A stretch of DNA of 64,000 nucleotides from Rhinopomastus cyanomelas (GCA_013400115.1 VXBP01010393.1:547395-611394), one strand, 5' to 3'; shown: positions 31,032 through 41,599, numbered from the stretch's first letter. Made by a program: numbers and translations. The notes: a model not told the origin generated them from the letters alone.

Positions 31032-31490
31032 CACAGAACCACTGGATCATTGATTGTTTTGGGGTGGAAGGGCCCTCCAAAGTCCATCCAGTCCAACCCC
31101 CCTGCACCCAACAGGGCTAGCACTCCCCAGACCAGCTTGCCCACAGCCCCAGCCAGCCTGACCCTGGATGGCTCCAGGGATGGGCTCTCCACCCCCTCTC
31201 TGGGCAGCCTGTTCCAGGGATCTCCCACCCTCAGATTCCAGCCCTTGTCCTCCTGTCCAGCCTCAGCCCTTTTCCAGCTTCAAACCAGGACCTCTCATCC
31301 CTGCCCTTGGAAACAGCCTTCCCCAGCCTTCTGCCAGAGGCTGGAAGGTCACTAGAAGGTCCCCCTGGAGCCTCCTCCTCTTCAGGCTGAACAGCTCCAA
31401 TGCTCTGAGTCTGCCCCCAGAGCAGAGAGAAACAGGCTGGGAGAGCATCGAGCCTTCTGGGCCTCCTCTGGACCCGCTCCACGTCCACCA
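31032..31490 (-). mobile_element. CR1 LINE 3' end, group B
   Basis: Antisense tail 'gggtggaagggccctccaa', then 'gctccagggatgggctctcc', 'cagcctgttccagggatctc', 'gaggctggaaggtcactag' and an ORF2 stretch to 'tggacccgctccacgtcc'. One of the fuller group B copies. Confidence 0.93.
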
Positions 31491-31819
31491 GTGCTGCTGG
31501 GAACCCCAAACCCAGCTGGGCTGAGCCCTTTGGAGGAGACCATCAGCACCTCCCCACAACCTCCAGCTCATCCTCCAAGCTGGAGCAGCCTTGCACCGTC
31601 GGCTGGTGGGGTTTAGCATGAAGGAGTGCTGAGCTGGCAGCCCTCTGGCCCAGCGGCGAGCGGGGCTCCATCTCAGAGGTCTTTGACTTGCAAATCGCTT
31701 CCCCGCAGCCAGGGCCATTTACTAAACGCGGCCAGTGCTGCCTCTTTGTTCAGCTCCTCCTGCCACCGCCCTGGGCAGTGCACGGACCTGCCTTGTGAGG
31801 GCCAGGAGCCTGGCTCTTG

Positions 31820-31998
31820 GATCCCCTCCCTAGGGAGGTCATGGAGTCTCCTTCTCTGGGGACTTTCAAGGCCCGCCTGGATGCGTTCCTCTGTGATCTG
31901 TGTTAGTTTTGTCCTGCTCCGGCAGGGGGGTTGGACTCGATGATCTCTTGGGTCCCTTCCAACCCCTAACATCCTATGATCCTATGATCCTATGATCC
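31820..31998 (+). mobile_element. CR1 LINE 3' end with intact octamer tail
   Basis: 'ggtcatggagtctccttctc', 'cccgcctggatgcgttcctc', 'ggttggactcgatgatctc', 'ggtcccttccaacccctaac', ending in three perfect ATCCTATG octamers. This is the clearest canonical CR1 3' terminus in the window. Confidence 0.97.
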
Positions 31999-32099
31999 AC
32001 CCTGCTCTGCCAGGGGAAGGGGTCCATCCGAGGTGATGGGAAGCCTTGCCGAGCCCTCCCCGGGGCGTCCAATGGCATCTCCTACCCAACAGCACAGAG

Positions 32100-32375
32100 A
32101 GGTGGCCCTTGGTCTCTTCTCACCAGGAACAAGAGGAAACAGCCTCAGGCTGCACCAGGGGAGGAGTAGATTTGCCCCAAGGAGAAGCTTCTCCCTGGAA
32201 GTGGCCCTCAGCCCTTGGAACCGGCTGCCCAGGGAGGGGGTTGAATGGCCATCCCTGGCCGTGTTCCAGTCGTGGAGACCTGGAGCTCAGGGACAGGGTT
32301 GGGACAGTTGGGTTCAGGGTTGGACTCAATGAGCCTGAAGGTCTTTTCCAACCTGAACGATCCTGGGGGTCTATG
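32100..32375 (+). mobile_element. CR1 LINE 3' end, group E
   Basis: 'cagcctcaggctgcaccagg', 'ggctgcccagggagggggtt', 'gaatggccatccctggccg', 'ggttggactcaatgagcctg', then a tail 'ggtcttttccaacctgaacg'. Paired with the inverted copy at 19.3-19.6 kb. Confidence 0.92.
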
Positions 32376-32483
32376 ATCGTGTCCACCCTGGCAGCACGGG
32401 ACCCCCAGAGCCTTAAGTGAAGCCTCTCCAGCAGCCCCTTGCTGGTCCCCAGCAGCACCGATGTCCTGGAAGAGAAGAGAACA
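32376..32483. repeat. Non-CR1 flank shared with 19.2-19.33 kb
   Basis: Follows the CR1 tail and is perfectly identical (inverted) to the block beyond the tail of the copy at 19.3 kb. It ends inside another CR1 fragment, so this composite was inserted into, or recombined with, that CR1. Confidence 0.85.
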
Positions 32484-32489
32484 TCCCAT

Positions 32490-32610
32490 TCATAGGAGGT
32501 TCTACACAAACATCAGAAGGACCTTCTTCCCAGGGAGGGTTGTGGAGTCTCCTTTGCTGGAGATGTTGCAACCCCCCTGGCCACGTTCCTGTGTGACTTC
32601 CCTTGGGGCA
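32490..32610 (+). mobile_element. CR1 LINE fragment, group A
   Basis: 'aggaggttctacacaaacat', 'ggttgtggagtctcctttgc' and 'cacgttcctgtgtgacttcc'. No tail. Its 5' edge is the shared flank block. Confidence 0.8.
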
Positions 32611-32980
32611 CGCGCCGTGAGGAGGGGCATCTCCTGGGCCATGTGCAGATGGAATCCAGACTTCACCAGAAGCTCTGGCCAGTCCGTGCTGGGAGGCTGG
32701 AGAAGAAATAACTAGATCACATAAACAAACATCAAAACAGAGCGGAACGCTCGCGCTGGCACTCGGCTTCACACGCAGGGCTAAATGCAAACCATGCCCT
32801 GCTCTGGAAGGGTCTCTTCTCTCCTACAGGAAACTCCCTGCACCGTGTCCTCCAGCCAGCTCTGTCCCGGGGATCTGCCTGGTGGGTCCCAGCACCTCCC
32901 CGTTGAGAACCTGGAGGGAGCAAAGAGCAGCTTCTAAAGTCCCTTTTTCAAGGTGGGAAGCAGCAGAGAGAGACAGAGAC
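32611..32980. other. Unique sequence, no gene seen
   Basis: No recognised repeat or exon. Confidence 0.35.
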
Positions 32981-32982
32981 AC

Positions 32983-33190
32983 AGGTCATTAGGGGTTGGA
33001 AGGGATCTCCAGAGGTCATCGAGTCCAACTGCCCTGCTCGAGCAGGACCACAGGGGCTGGGGCAGGTCACACAGGAACCCATCCTGAGGGGTCTGCAAAG
33101 CCTCTAGAGAAGGAGACTCCACAGCCTCCCTGGGCAGCCCGTTCCAGCGCTGCGTCACCCTTGCAGTGAGGAAGGTCTTGTTGAGATGAG
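32983..33190 (-). mobile_element. CR1 LINE 3' end, group A-like
   Basis: 'cattaggggttggaaggga', 'ctcgagcaggaccacagg', 'cacacaggaacccatcctg' and 'gaaggagactccacagcctc'. Confidence 0.92.
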
Positions 33191-33284
33191 CTGGGGTACG
33201 GTAAATCCGGGGTGTAGGGGGTCCCAAACCCCACTGCAGGGTGCACAGGGCTGCTGCCTTCGTGGTCCAGCTCACCAGCTCCAA

Positions 33285-33406
33285 GGTGGAGGTTGCCATG
33301 GGCAGTGACACCGCTCACCAGACCAGGGTGCCCACAGCCCCATCTAATCTGGCCTTGGGCACTGCGGAGCAGCCACAACCTCCCCGGCAACCTGCTCCAG
33401 GGCCTC
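33285..33406 (-). mobile_element. CR1 LINE fragment, group C
   Basis: 'accagggtgcccacagccc', 'ctggccttgggcactgcg' and 'gagcagccacaacctcccc'. It breaks off exactly where the AT-rich satellite starts. Confidence 0.8.
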
Positions 33407-34132
33407 ATCAATTGATACTTATTATTAATTATTATCACTTATTATCTCATGGTTAATTACCTTTACTTGTTGTTATTTATTGTTACTTAGCTCATTACTA
33501 TCGTGTCTTATTACTGCTGATTAGCCCTTAACAATACTTATTATCACTTAATAATGCATATTATTGCTTCATAATGCATATTATTAATAATGTGTATTAT
33601 CACTTATTAATGCTTACTATTACTTAATAATACATATTATTGATGAATAATGCTTATTATCAGTCACTAATTATATTACTATTTAATAATGCATATTATT
33701 CAGTAATAACGTTTATTATAACTTCTTAATGCTTAGTATCACTTAATTATACATACTATGAAATAATGCTTATTATCAGCTAATAATGCTTATTATCACT
33801 TCAGAATGCTTATTATTACTTACAACACATATTATTAATTAATAAGATGTACTATTACTTAATAATGCTTATTAAAGCTTGTTTTTACTTATCGATAGTT
33901 ATTATTAGGTAGTATTGCTTATTATTAATGAATAATGTTTGTTATAAGTTAATATCGTTTATTATGTAACAATGCATGTTATCACTTCATTATGCTTATT
34001 ATCACTTCATAATTCCTATTATTACTTAATAATACATCTTATTAATTAATGATGCGTACTATTACTTAATAGTGCTTGTTATGACGTAATGGTGCACATT
34101 ATTAATGAACAATGCTCATTATGCCTTAATAG
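33407..34132 (+). repeat. AT-rich 20-bp satellite-like tract
   Basis: About 36 degenerate units of roughly 20 bp resembling CTTATTATCACTTAATAATG; CATATTATT replaces the start in many. Each unit holds inverted TTATTA and TAATAA arms able to form a small hairpin. G+C is very low in an otherwise GC-rich window. It is joined to a CR1 fragment on the left and CpG-rich sequence on the right. Matrix-attachment or DNA-unwinding roles are possible but untested. Confidence 0.88.
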
Positions 34133-34139
34133 AGGCCAC

Positions 34140-34900
34140 GTTTTGCTCGCCAGTACTTATTCCCGGTAGCTCCGCTCATTACCGCTGTCCTGGGACCGCC
34201 TTTCACGCGTCCCGTGCTCCCTCCGGGCCGGTCCCCCAGCTCCGGGCATCCGCAAACCCTCTGGAACCCCGGGAGGCTACAAGCCCCGGGGCTGACCCCT
34301 GCCCGCTGCCGCTGGCAGCAGTCCCCGGGCGCCCCCGCCGAGGGAGCGGACCCCGCGGGTGCGAACATCCCCCGGCGCGCTCCCGCGGCCCCGCGCAGCT
34401 GTTCGCGGCGTTCTGGCAGCTGCCGCCGCGGGGCCGGAGCGGGGCCGTCGGGGCCATTCGCAGCCGCCCGCCCGCTGATGAGAGGCGCTAATCATCCGGC
34501 AGATTCCCCGCATAAACCAAGAGGCGGCGGCGAAGCCACCCCAAGCAGCAGCGACGCCCGAGTTTCTTCACGCTGAGGTCACTCGCCCCCTTCCCGACAA
34601 GACAAGCCCAAGCCCTCGCGCCCGCTATTAATAACCTCCCCTCCTCCCCGGGCGACGGAGCGGGCGTCAGCGCTGGAGGCGCAGCTGCTGCTCCGGCCAC
34701 CCGGCGCCTGCTCGTGAGGCTGGTTGCGGGTGCGTTCGGCGCGCTGCGGGCCTCGTCCGGGGACCGTCGTGAGCGGGGGTCCTGCTGGACGGCTGAGCTC
34801 GGGTTCACGTTCCCTTTGGGGGGGGGTTCCGCCCTCCTTCTGCCCCCCCCGCCTTCCCCTGGCTCTCGGCAGAGGTCAAGCGTCGGCTCTCGCATATTGT
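34140..34900. other. CpG island
   Basis: CpG-dense sequence begins immediately after the AT-rich tract. It includes an islet GGCGCTAATCATCCGG near 34485 and CCGCATAAACC. Frames are open on both strands for compositional reasons. A promoter is plausible but no exon is identifiable. Confidence 0.65.
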
Positions 34901-35540
34901 AGGTGACAGCTTCAAGCACCTCGAGGGTGCTAATCCACCCCGCAGCAGCGCGGGGGCTTTCCCTCTGCCTGCCCCCGGCGCGCTGGAAAGGGGAGAAGGG
35001 GAGGCTCTTCTCCCTCCTCGCGGCTGTCGCTCCGCTCAAGTGTGAACGGGACGAATTTAGCCCCGATTCAATGTCAGATGGCACAAGCCCAACCGCGGTG
35101 GCTCTCTTCCTGGTGGTCACCCAGAGGACCGGTGCCACGGTGAGGGGTGGGGGCTGCTTCCTCCAGCCAGGGGTGCCCGCCCCCACACTGGGCTGGGCGA
35201 GAGGTTCTTGCCCCGTCGTTCTGAGACGCTGAGCTCCTGCAGATTTGGAGGGGTGGAGAATGAGGAAGAGGAGACCTCAGGGTTCCTGCGCTGGGACCTC
35301 ATGGGGGGAAAAGCCGAGGTCGCCTCTTCTTTCAGCAGCCCCAGGCTTTAAGTAGGTCCTAAAAAACCCCCTTTCCAGGGGGAATAAAGCTCCGTGCCCA
35401 GCCCTGCAAGCAACGGTGATGCCCCTTGAGTGGTGCCACCATGCGACCCCTCCCACCTCCATCCCCCCACAGCACTAGGCGAGACCAGTTGTCTGTGGCC
35501 AACGCCTTAGACCTCTCCATTCCCCCACCTGCTGCCACAC
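34901..35540. other. Unique GC-rich sequence, no gene seen
   Basis: Moderate CpG and no recognised repeat. Short frames only. Confidence 0.35.
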
Positions 35541-35544
35541 TTCT

Positions 35545-35636
35545 CCACCCTTGCCTGGACGATCCTGCTCCGGCAGGGACATGGGACTGGATGATCTTTC
35601 GAGGTCCCTTCCAACCCCTAATGCTCTGTGATTTAC
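35545..35636 (+). mobile_element. CR1 LINE 3' tail, group A
   Basis: 'cgatcctgctccggcaggg', 'gactggatgatctttcgagg' and 'cccttccaacccctaatgc', then the start of an octamer. Only the tail region remains. Confidence 0.9.
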
Positions 35637-35759
35637 CTCTGTTTTGAGATCACAGCCTCTCCCCTGGTGGTGATGAACTCTCCCTCTGCTCACGGCTGTG
35701 TCCGTGGCCCAGGAGCCAGGATGTCACTGCTGCTCCCACCACAGGCATCTGGCAGGGGA

Positions 35760-35838
35760 GAAAGACAAGAGAATAGATAGGATATAATGGAATGGAATAG
35801 AATTAATATGACATAATAATAATGGACATAATGGACGA
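35760..35838 (+). repeat. A/T-rich low-complexity patch
   Basis: Degenerate ATAATGG/GGAATAG runs. No unit is well preserved. Confidence 0.65.
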
Positions 35839-36049
35839 TATTCTTGGGAAGAAGGTGCAGCTGTACCCCTGGGAAGCAGAACCCAGCAGGTCAGCACCTC
35901 TAGCATCACCTCTCCAGCCACCTCAAACCTCCCTTGAGCAGCTCCCGCCCCTGGCCAGAGCAAGGGCAGGAGACGGGCGACGTCCAAGCTGTGCCAGCAG
36001 ACATCAAGCAAACAGCTCAATCCCGGCTCCTCACGGTGTGTTTTAAGGG

Positions 36050-36330
36050 GCCGCTCCCCAGCGCTGGCTAATTAGCCCCGCAAAGCCGCAGCGCGTTCCC
36101 AGAACGGTTAATTCGCTGCGCAGCGCCTCGTACAAAAGCGGAGCCGAGCCTTTGAAGAGCAGCTTTTGATCCCTTTCAAACACGTCCTCGAGTTATCGCC
36201 TTCCACACAACATCAAGGCCTGCGTTTGTTGGAATAATTTAACACTAATAGTTCGCGAGTGCTGCCGCCGCGCTCGTCGCCGAGCTGTCACGGGCTGCAG
36301 CCAGACGGCTCGTTCAAAGGCAGTGCCAGC
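36050..36330. promoter_or_regulatory. Strong candidate enhancer
   Basis: GGCTAATTAGCCCC, AACGGTTAATTCGC, CCTTTGAAG (TCF/LEF-like), GCTTTTGATCCCTTTCAAAC and GGAATAATTTAACACTAATAG within 200 bp, in CpG-bearing unique sequence. It resembles the 25 kb islets in pairing TTAAT and CAAAG motifs. Confidence 0.45.
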
Positions 36331-36603
36331 GCCCAGACAATTTGGACTTGGGGGGAGTGGTTTTCATTCTTTTTCTTATTTTTTCCCCAAAAAAAGCTCT
36401 GGCTGCCTGGTTCTGACAGCCCCAGGCTTGTCTGTAGCCGCGGTGGGGGTTTGGTGGGTGAGTGATGCTGCAGGAGCCTCTCCGGAGGTGGGAGCTGGAC
36501 AGGGGGCTGCTGGCACAGGTCACAGGGAGCTGGTGGATGGTCACAGCAGATCACCCACTGCTCCGGGTGGATCCATCTGACTCTAGGGATGTGGGCGTGG
36601 GGG

Positions 36604-36780
36604 TAGTTTGGATTGAAGGGACCTTCCAAGGTCATTGAGTCCAGCCCCCTGCAGGGCCATCCCCAGCCACAGCAGGGTGCTCAGAGCACCCAGGGGCAAC
36701 CCGACCTGCGATGAAGCCAGCAATGGGGCTTCTCCCACCTCTTGGGACACCCTGGGCCAGGCTCTCCCCACACTGTAGGT
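36604..36780 (-). mobile_element. CR1 LINE 3' end, group D, interrupted
   Basis: 'gtttggattgaagggacct', 'ctccagccccctgcagggcc' analogues, 'ggggcttctcccacctctt' and 'accctgggccaggctctccc'. The next expected block reappears only at 37178-37250 ('ccctttgagccccgaaagg'), about 290 bp further on than in the intact copy at 46.4 kb. Confidence 0.82.
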
Positions 36781-37177
36781 GTCCCCAGGACAGGGCTGAG
36801 TGGAACCCTGGCTGCTGCTGCCTAGAGGCTGCTGCGGGCTGAGGAGCCCAGGCCTCCCCTGCGCTGGCAGCCAGCAGCTCCGCTCTGCTGACGGAGCTCC
36901 CCGTCCTGCCCGGTCCAGGGGGGCTGCAGCCCCGGCTCCCCACAGCCTGCTGGACCGTGGCTCTGGGGGATCGAGTCTGCCCGTCCTGATTGGCCGAGCT
37001 GACAGCCCCGACTCCAAACTCTGCGTTCTGATTGGCTGATCTCGGCTCTCTCGGCGCCCATTGGCCAGGCTCTCACACCCTCCTCTCCAGCGGCTGCTTC
37101 CTGCTCTCCGGCTCCCTCTGGCAGCCGAACCGGCCGCCCTGGGCTGGCCCGCAGCCCCGCAGCAACAGGCCGGACCC
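36781..37177. other. GC-rich insert splitting a CR1
   Basis: About 400 bp without CR1 features lies between two parts of one group D CR1. It contains the CCAAT cluster at 36988-37064. It may be an insertion, or a replacement of CR1 sequence by rearrangement. Confidence 0.45.
36988..37064 (-). promoter_or_regulatory. Triple CCAAT (NF-Y-type) cluster
   Basis: Three inverted CCAAT boxes: TGATTGGCC (from 36987), TGATTGGCT (from 37029) and CCATTGGCC (from 37058). All match the extended NF-Y consensus RRCCAATSR on the minus strand. Spacings are 42 and 29 bp, close to whole helical turns, as in multi-CCAAT promoters. Chance in GC-rich DNA is not excluded. Confidence 0.5.
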
Positions 37178-37255
37178 AGCTTCCTTACCGGCCCCTTTGA
37201 GCCCCGAAAGGCTGCGCTGAGGTAGCCCCGGAGATTCCTTTTCCCCTATGAGTCT
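37178..37255 (-). mobile_element. CR1 LINE fragment, group D, second part
   Basis: 'ccggcccctttgagccccg' and 'aaaggctgcgctgaggtag' parallel the block at 46.73-46.77 kb. It most likely belongs to the element at 36.6 kb. Confidence 0.6.
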
Positions 37256-37257
37256 CC

Positions 37258-38090
37258 ACAGAATCACAGAACATCAGGGGTTGGAAGGGACCTCCAAAGG
37301 TCACCCAGTCCAACCCTCTGCCACAGCAGGACCCCCAGATCCAGTCGCACAGGAACAGCCCAGGGGGGTTTGAAATGTCTCCAGAGAAGGAGACTCCACA
37401 ACCCCCTGAGCAGCCCCTGCCAGGGCTCTGGCACCCTCACTGCGAACAAGGTCCTTCTGACACTGATGTGGAACCTCCTCTGCTCCAGCTCACACCCACT
37501 GCCCCTTGTCCTGTCACTGGGTGCCCCTGAGCAGAGCCTGGCTCCATCCTCCTCACACCCACCCTTCACACATTGATCAACATCCATGGGGTCACCCCTC
37601 AGGCTCCTTGTTCCCAGCTCCAGAGCCCCAGCTCCCTCAGCCTCTCCTCAGCAGGGAGATGCTCCCCTCCCTCCATCACCCCAGTGGCTCTGCGCTGGGC
37701 TCTCTCCAGCAGCTCTGGGTCCTTCTGGAGCTGAGGGGCCCAGAACTGGACACAAGACTCCAGATGCGGTCTCACCAGGGCAGAGCAGAGTAGAGGGGGA
37801 GGAGAACCTCTCTCCATCTACCAACCACCTCCATTTTGATCCACCTCAGGATGCCACTGGCCTTCTTGACCACCAGAGCCCATTGCTGGCTCCTGCCCAT
37901 CCTGCTGGCCACCAGCACCCCCAGGTTCCTTTCCCCTCCCCTGCTCTCCCACAGGTCAGTGCCCACCCTATGCTGGTCCCTGGGGTTGTTCTGGCCCAGG
38001 TGCCAGACTCTACCCTGCCCCGGTTACAGCTCATTCCACGTCTCCCAGCCCAGCTCTGCACCCTGTCCAGGTCCCACTGGAAATGATGAC
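37258..38090 (-). mobile_element. CR1 LINE 3' part, group A, longest type
   Basis: About 830 bp. Tail 'acatcaggggttggaaggga', 'agatccagtcgcacaggaac', 'gagaaggagactccacaacc', 'ttgatcaacatccatggggt', 'ggccttcttgaccaccag', up to 'accctgtccaggtcccactg'. It covers the ORF2 C-terminal region and 3' UTR with a single tail. Antisense frames across it look protein-like but are not genes. Confidence 0.95.
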
Positions 38091-38440
38091 CTCCCCAAGG
38101 GTCCCTCAGCTGCTCCTCAGAGCACTTGTGCTCCAGACCCTTCCCAGCAGTGAGGAAATCATCAGTCACCAGCCCAAATCCACAGCAACTGCAGCTGCGC
38201 ACACAGGTGCAGAGGCCCACGGTGGCCCTGGGGCTTGCACCTCTCACGGACGGCAACGAGGACCTTGTTGGAGCCATGGGGCCAGCTCCAAGAGGAGCAA
38301 AGCCCACGTTGCCCCAGCTCAGACCCCATCCCACAAGGGCTCAGCCCGTGCCTAAGTGCCCTGCTCTGCACCCCGAGTTGGCTTTGGCAGCTCAGCGACC
38401 GCAGAAGAGCTGGCGGAGGCTGCTCTGTTCCTGGAGGAGC
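38091..38440. other. Unique sequence, possibly CR1-derived
   Basis: Directly upstream (5' side) of a minus-strand CR1. It could be further ORF2 sequence, but I cannot recognise the blocks. Confidence 0.3.
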
Positions 38441-38444
38441 CCTT

Positions 38445-38540
38445 CAATAATTCAGTGACCTTTTATTTCAGAATTTAATTATTTTATCATTTATTTATTG
38501 GGCTAAAGAGAGCTCTCGGGGCGATAAATCCCCCCCTGTC
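38445..38540. promoter_or_regulatory. Candidate enhancer islet
   Basis: TTCAATAATTCAGTG, CAGAATTTAATTATTTTATC and GGCGATAAATCC. Compact, AT-rich and unique. Confidence 0.4.
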
Positions 38541-38935
38541 CTCCAGCCTGCCCCGCTCTCGCCCTTAGCCAAGGACACACAATTCCACACCATTTGTCCT
38601 CATTTCCCCCCATTTTCCTTTTCCCTCAGGAAAATACTCCCTGTGGGGAGCAAAGAGGGAGGTGGAACCCAGCACCCCCAGGCCTGGAAGGTGCTGGTGC
38701 AACAGCTTTTGGGACTGGAGTCTCCTCCAGACTTAAAAAAACAGAGCAAAACCTTACCCATCCTCAGCCAGCCCCAAGGCCAGGGCTGCTGGCAGCACCC
38801 GTAAGGCAAGTGCCCTGTTATGGGCTTCTGCCACCACTCAGAGGGCCACTGCACTGTCTTTAGACAACAGCTGTCTGCTCAGGAATTATCTGCCTGCCTC
38901 ATCATCCTTCTCCGGTAAAACCAGTAAGTTGGCTC

Positions 38936-39480
38936 CTGGAGAGGGAAGAAAATAGAAAAAAAAAGAAAAAAAATATAAAAAGGGTAAAAAATAGAAAAAA
39001 TGAAAAACAGAAAAAAAGAAAAACAGAGAAAGAAAAAAGAAGCCAATAGAAAAAGGAAAAAATAAAAATAGAAAATTAGGAAAATGAAAAAAGAAACAAT
39101 AAAAAGAAAAATAGAGTAAATAGGAAAAATAGAAAAAAATCAAAAGAAAAAATATATCAAATAAAATAGGAAAAAAGAAAAAAACCAGAAAAAATAGGAA
39201 AAATGAGAAAATAGAAAAAATAGAAGAAAAAGAAAAGGAATAGAAGAAATAACAAATACAATGAAAGAAAAATGTAGAAAAAAGGGGAGAAGGGAAAAAT
39301 CAAAAGAATGAAAAATAGGGAAGAAAAAATAGAAAAAAGGAAAAAATGAAAAGAATGAAAACCAAAAAAAAAAGGAATATATAAAAAAAACACAAATAGA
39401 AAAGACAACAGAAACAAGAAAAATAGAAAAATGGGGAAAATGGGGAAAAACAGAAAAAAGAATTTGGGGGAAAAAAGAGC
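38936..39480 (+). repeat. A-rich purine tract, (GAAAAA/TAGAAAAA)n
   Basis: About 545 bp of A runs broken by G, TAG and ATG, with very few C. The opposite strand gives long Phe/Ser-rich open frames that are artefacts of the repeat. It passes directly into a CpG island at about 39485. Confidence 0.93.
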
Positions 39481-39484
39481 AACT

Positions 39485-39985
39485 AGAAGACCCCGGAAGA
39501 GAGGGTGCAGAAGGCAGAGGCACCCCACGCGCAGAAGGAAGGGACCAGCCTCGGCAAGGGGGACCCGGCCGACCCGCCCGAGCTCTGCCCGCCCGCGGCA
39601 GCGGGGCCGCAGCATCCCGGCTCCTCCGCCGCCCTACCTGTTCCCGCAGCCCCGGCGCTCCCCTCGCGGCTCCGCTCCGCTCCCGCAACGACCCCTTAAT
39701 CACCCGCCGACAGCTCTAACTGGCGCCCGGCTGCGGTAACGAGCTCGGCACCCACCCAGCGCCGCCAGACCGCGCGGGACCGCGGCCGCCGCTGCGGGGG
39801 CTGCGCGGGCCGTTGGCTCGTGGCTCACGCGTGGCAGGAGCCGCGCTGTGATTTAACTGGTCACCGTCAGTTACTCACCCCGCGGCTGTCGGGGACCGCG
39901 CAGCGCTCTCGCTTCTTGCCCGCTGCCCCCCTCGCTCCGAGGCTGCCGCGGGGCTTGGCTGCTGGTCCCTCTCCTTCTCGTTGGC
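39485..39985. other. CpG island
   Basis: CpG-dense from the end of the A-rich tract. Contains AATCACCCGCCGACAGC near 39698. No exon or initiator is identified. Confidence 0.65.
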
Positions 39986-40159
39986 TTGTTTTGTCTCGTG
40001 GCTGGCCACCAGCAGGCGGAGGGCAGCGGCTGAAGTGAACACCCTGGAGGGGAGGGGGCCGTCCTGAGGGACCTTGCCAGCGGGCTCGGAGTTCAGCGAG
40101 GGCCAGGGCAGGGGTCTGCCCCGGGGTCGAGGCCATCACAGGCACCAGCGCAGACTGGG

Positions 40160-40735
40160 AGGAGAAAGCATTGAGGTTCTTCTCCCCCTCTGCTCTGCAC
40201 TGGTGGGAGCACATCTGGAGTCTTGTGTCCAGCTGTGGGCCCCTCAGGTCAAGAGGGCTGTGGAGCTGCTGGAGGGGGTCCAGCGTAGGGCAGCGAGGAT
40301 GATGAAGGAGGTAGAGCACCTCCCTAATGAGGAGAGGCTGGGGGAGCTGGGTGAGGGTGTTAAACTGGAGAAAAGGAGGCTTGGAGGAAACCTTCTGGCT
40401 CTCCACAGCTCCTTGAACTCCAGGAAGTTGGAGCCAGGTGGGGAGACAGTCTCTTCTCCCCAGGAACAAGCAACAGGATGAGAAGAACTGGCCTCGGGGC
40501 CAACCTCAACCTCTTCTGGGGCTACCTGAGGACCAACTTCTACCCCACAAGGGGGTTCGCCAGGCCTGGCCCAGGCTGCTCAGGGCAGGGGGGGAGTCCT
40601 TGTCCCTGTAGGAGTTGCAAAGCCGTGGAGATGTGGGGTGAGGAGCAGGGGCTGGTGGGCACCTGGCAGGGCTGGGGGAGCAGGTGGGCTCAGGGAGCCC
40701 AAAGGGCTCCTCTAACCCAAGCTGGTCCCATGAGT
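40160..40735 (+). mobile_element. CR1 LINE 3' part
   Basis: 'gaggttcttctccccctctg', 'agcacatctggagtcttgtg', 'gtccagcgtagggcagcgag', 'gctccttgaactccaggaag' and 'cttctccccaggaacaagc', with a tail 'ggctcctctaacccaagctg'. It differs from groups A-E in the 3' UTR and is moderately diverged. Confidence 0.88.
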
Positions 40736-41598
40736 ACGTTTTGAGGTCCAACCACAGAAGACGCTCAGGCTTCAGGCTGCCAACTTCAAAGCAGAACCAG
40801 CTGCTCAACGACAGCTCCAGCAGCAGCAAAACCACCCTCCTTTGAGGGCAAAGGGCCTGAGCCTGGAAATCTCCTGCCTGGACGTTTGGTTCCAGAGCTG
40901 GAGCCATCCCCCGCCCCTCCCGCGGGGGTGACGGCAGCGCACAGGGCCGGGGTCTCCACCCGAGCACCCCCACCCCGGCCCATCGCTGTGTTTCCAGGGT
41001 GCAGCTGCACATCCCCGCGCGACCCACCCCGCTCTGCCCTCAGAACCCCGTTGGCGGCGGGGGCAGGCAGCTCTTCCCCGCCACCACAAGCACTCGAGAA
41101 GCAATAAGCACCTGACGCCCGCTTTTCTTCCTTGGGAAGGTGGCTGGGGATGATAAACGAGCGGCAATTTCATGGCTGGGGCTTCCATTTCCCACAGCAT
41201 TAGCGCTGCTCCCCTCTTCCAGGAGCTGCCTCTTGGCTCTCTCCTGCTGCCGCTGCTTCCAAGTGCACCCGGGGGTCACACATCGCCCCTCGGTGTGGGG
41301 CAGCTGGTCGGCGATGCTCAGCCCCTGTTGGAGGAGAGACCAGGGTTGTCCTTCAGGCGTTTTTCAAACAGCCTCTTGTCTTGAGACACTTTCAGATGCA
41401 GCCAAGAGCAGTTAAGAAGAAATGAAGAGCCTGCAGCATTGTGAAATCTTTCTATTTCTGTGCCTGTCTGGTTGAAGGAAAGAAAGAAGCTGCACCTGAG
41501 CCTCATTTTTATGGGTTTTGTGGCAAAAGGAAGACATCCCAGAACTACTTAGGATTTTTTCCTACAATCCCTGCAACTGACTTTTCTTCTTCCAAACA
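40736..41598. other. Unique sequence, one weak AT islet
   Basis: GATGATAAACGAGCGGC and GCATTAGCGC near 41148-41210 form a weak islet. AT content rises from 41.4 kb toward the next CR1. No exon is seen. Confidence 0.35.
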
Positions 41599-41599
41599 G

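Noticed and set aside
39140..39703. Minus-strand frame of Phe/Ser/Ile residues resembling membrane segments
   Set aside because: It is the reverse strand of the A-rich tract, a simple repeat.
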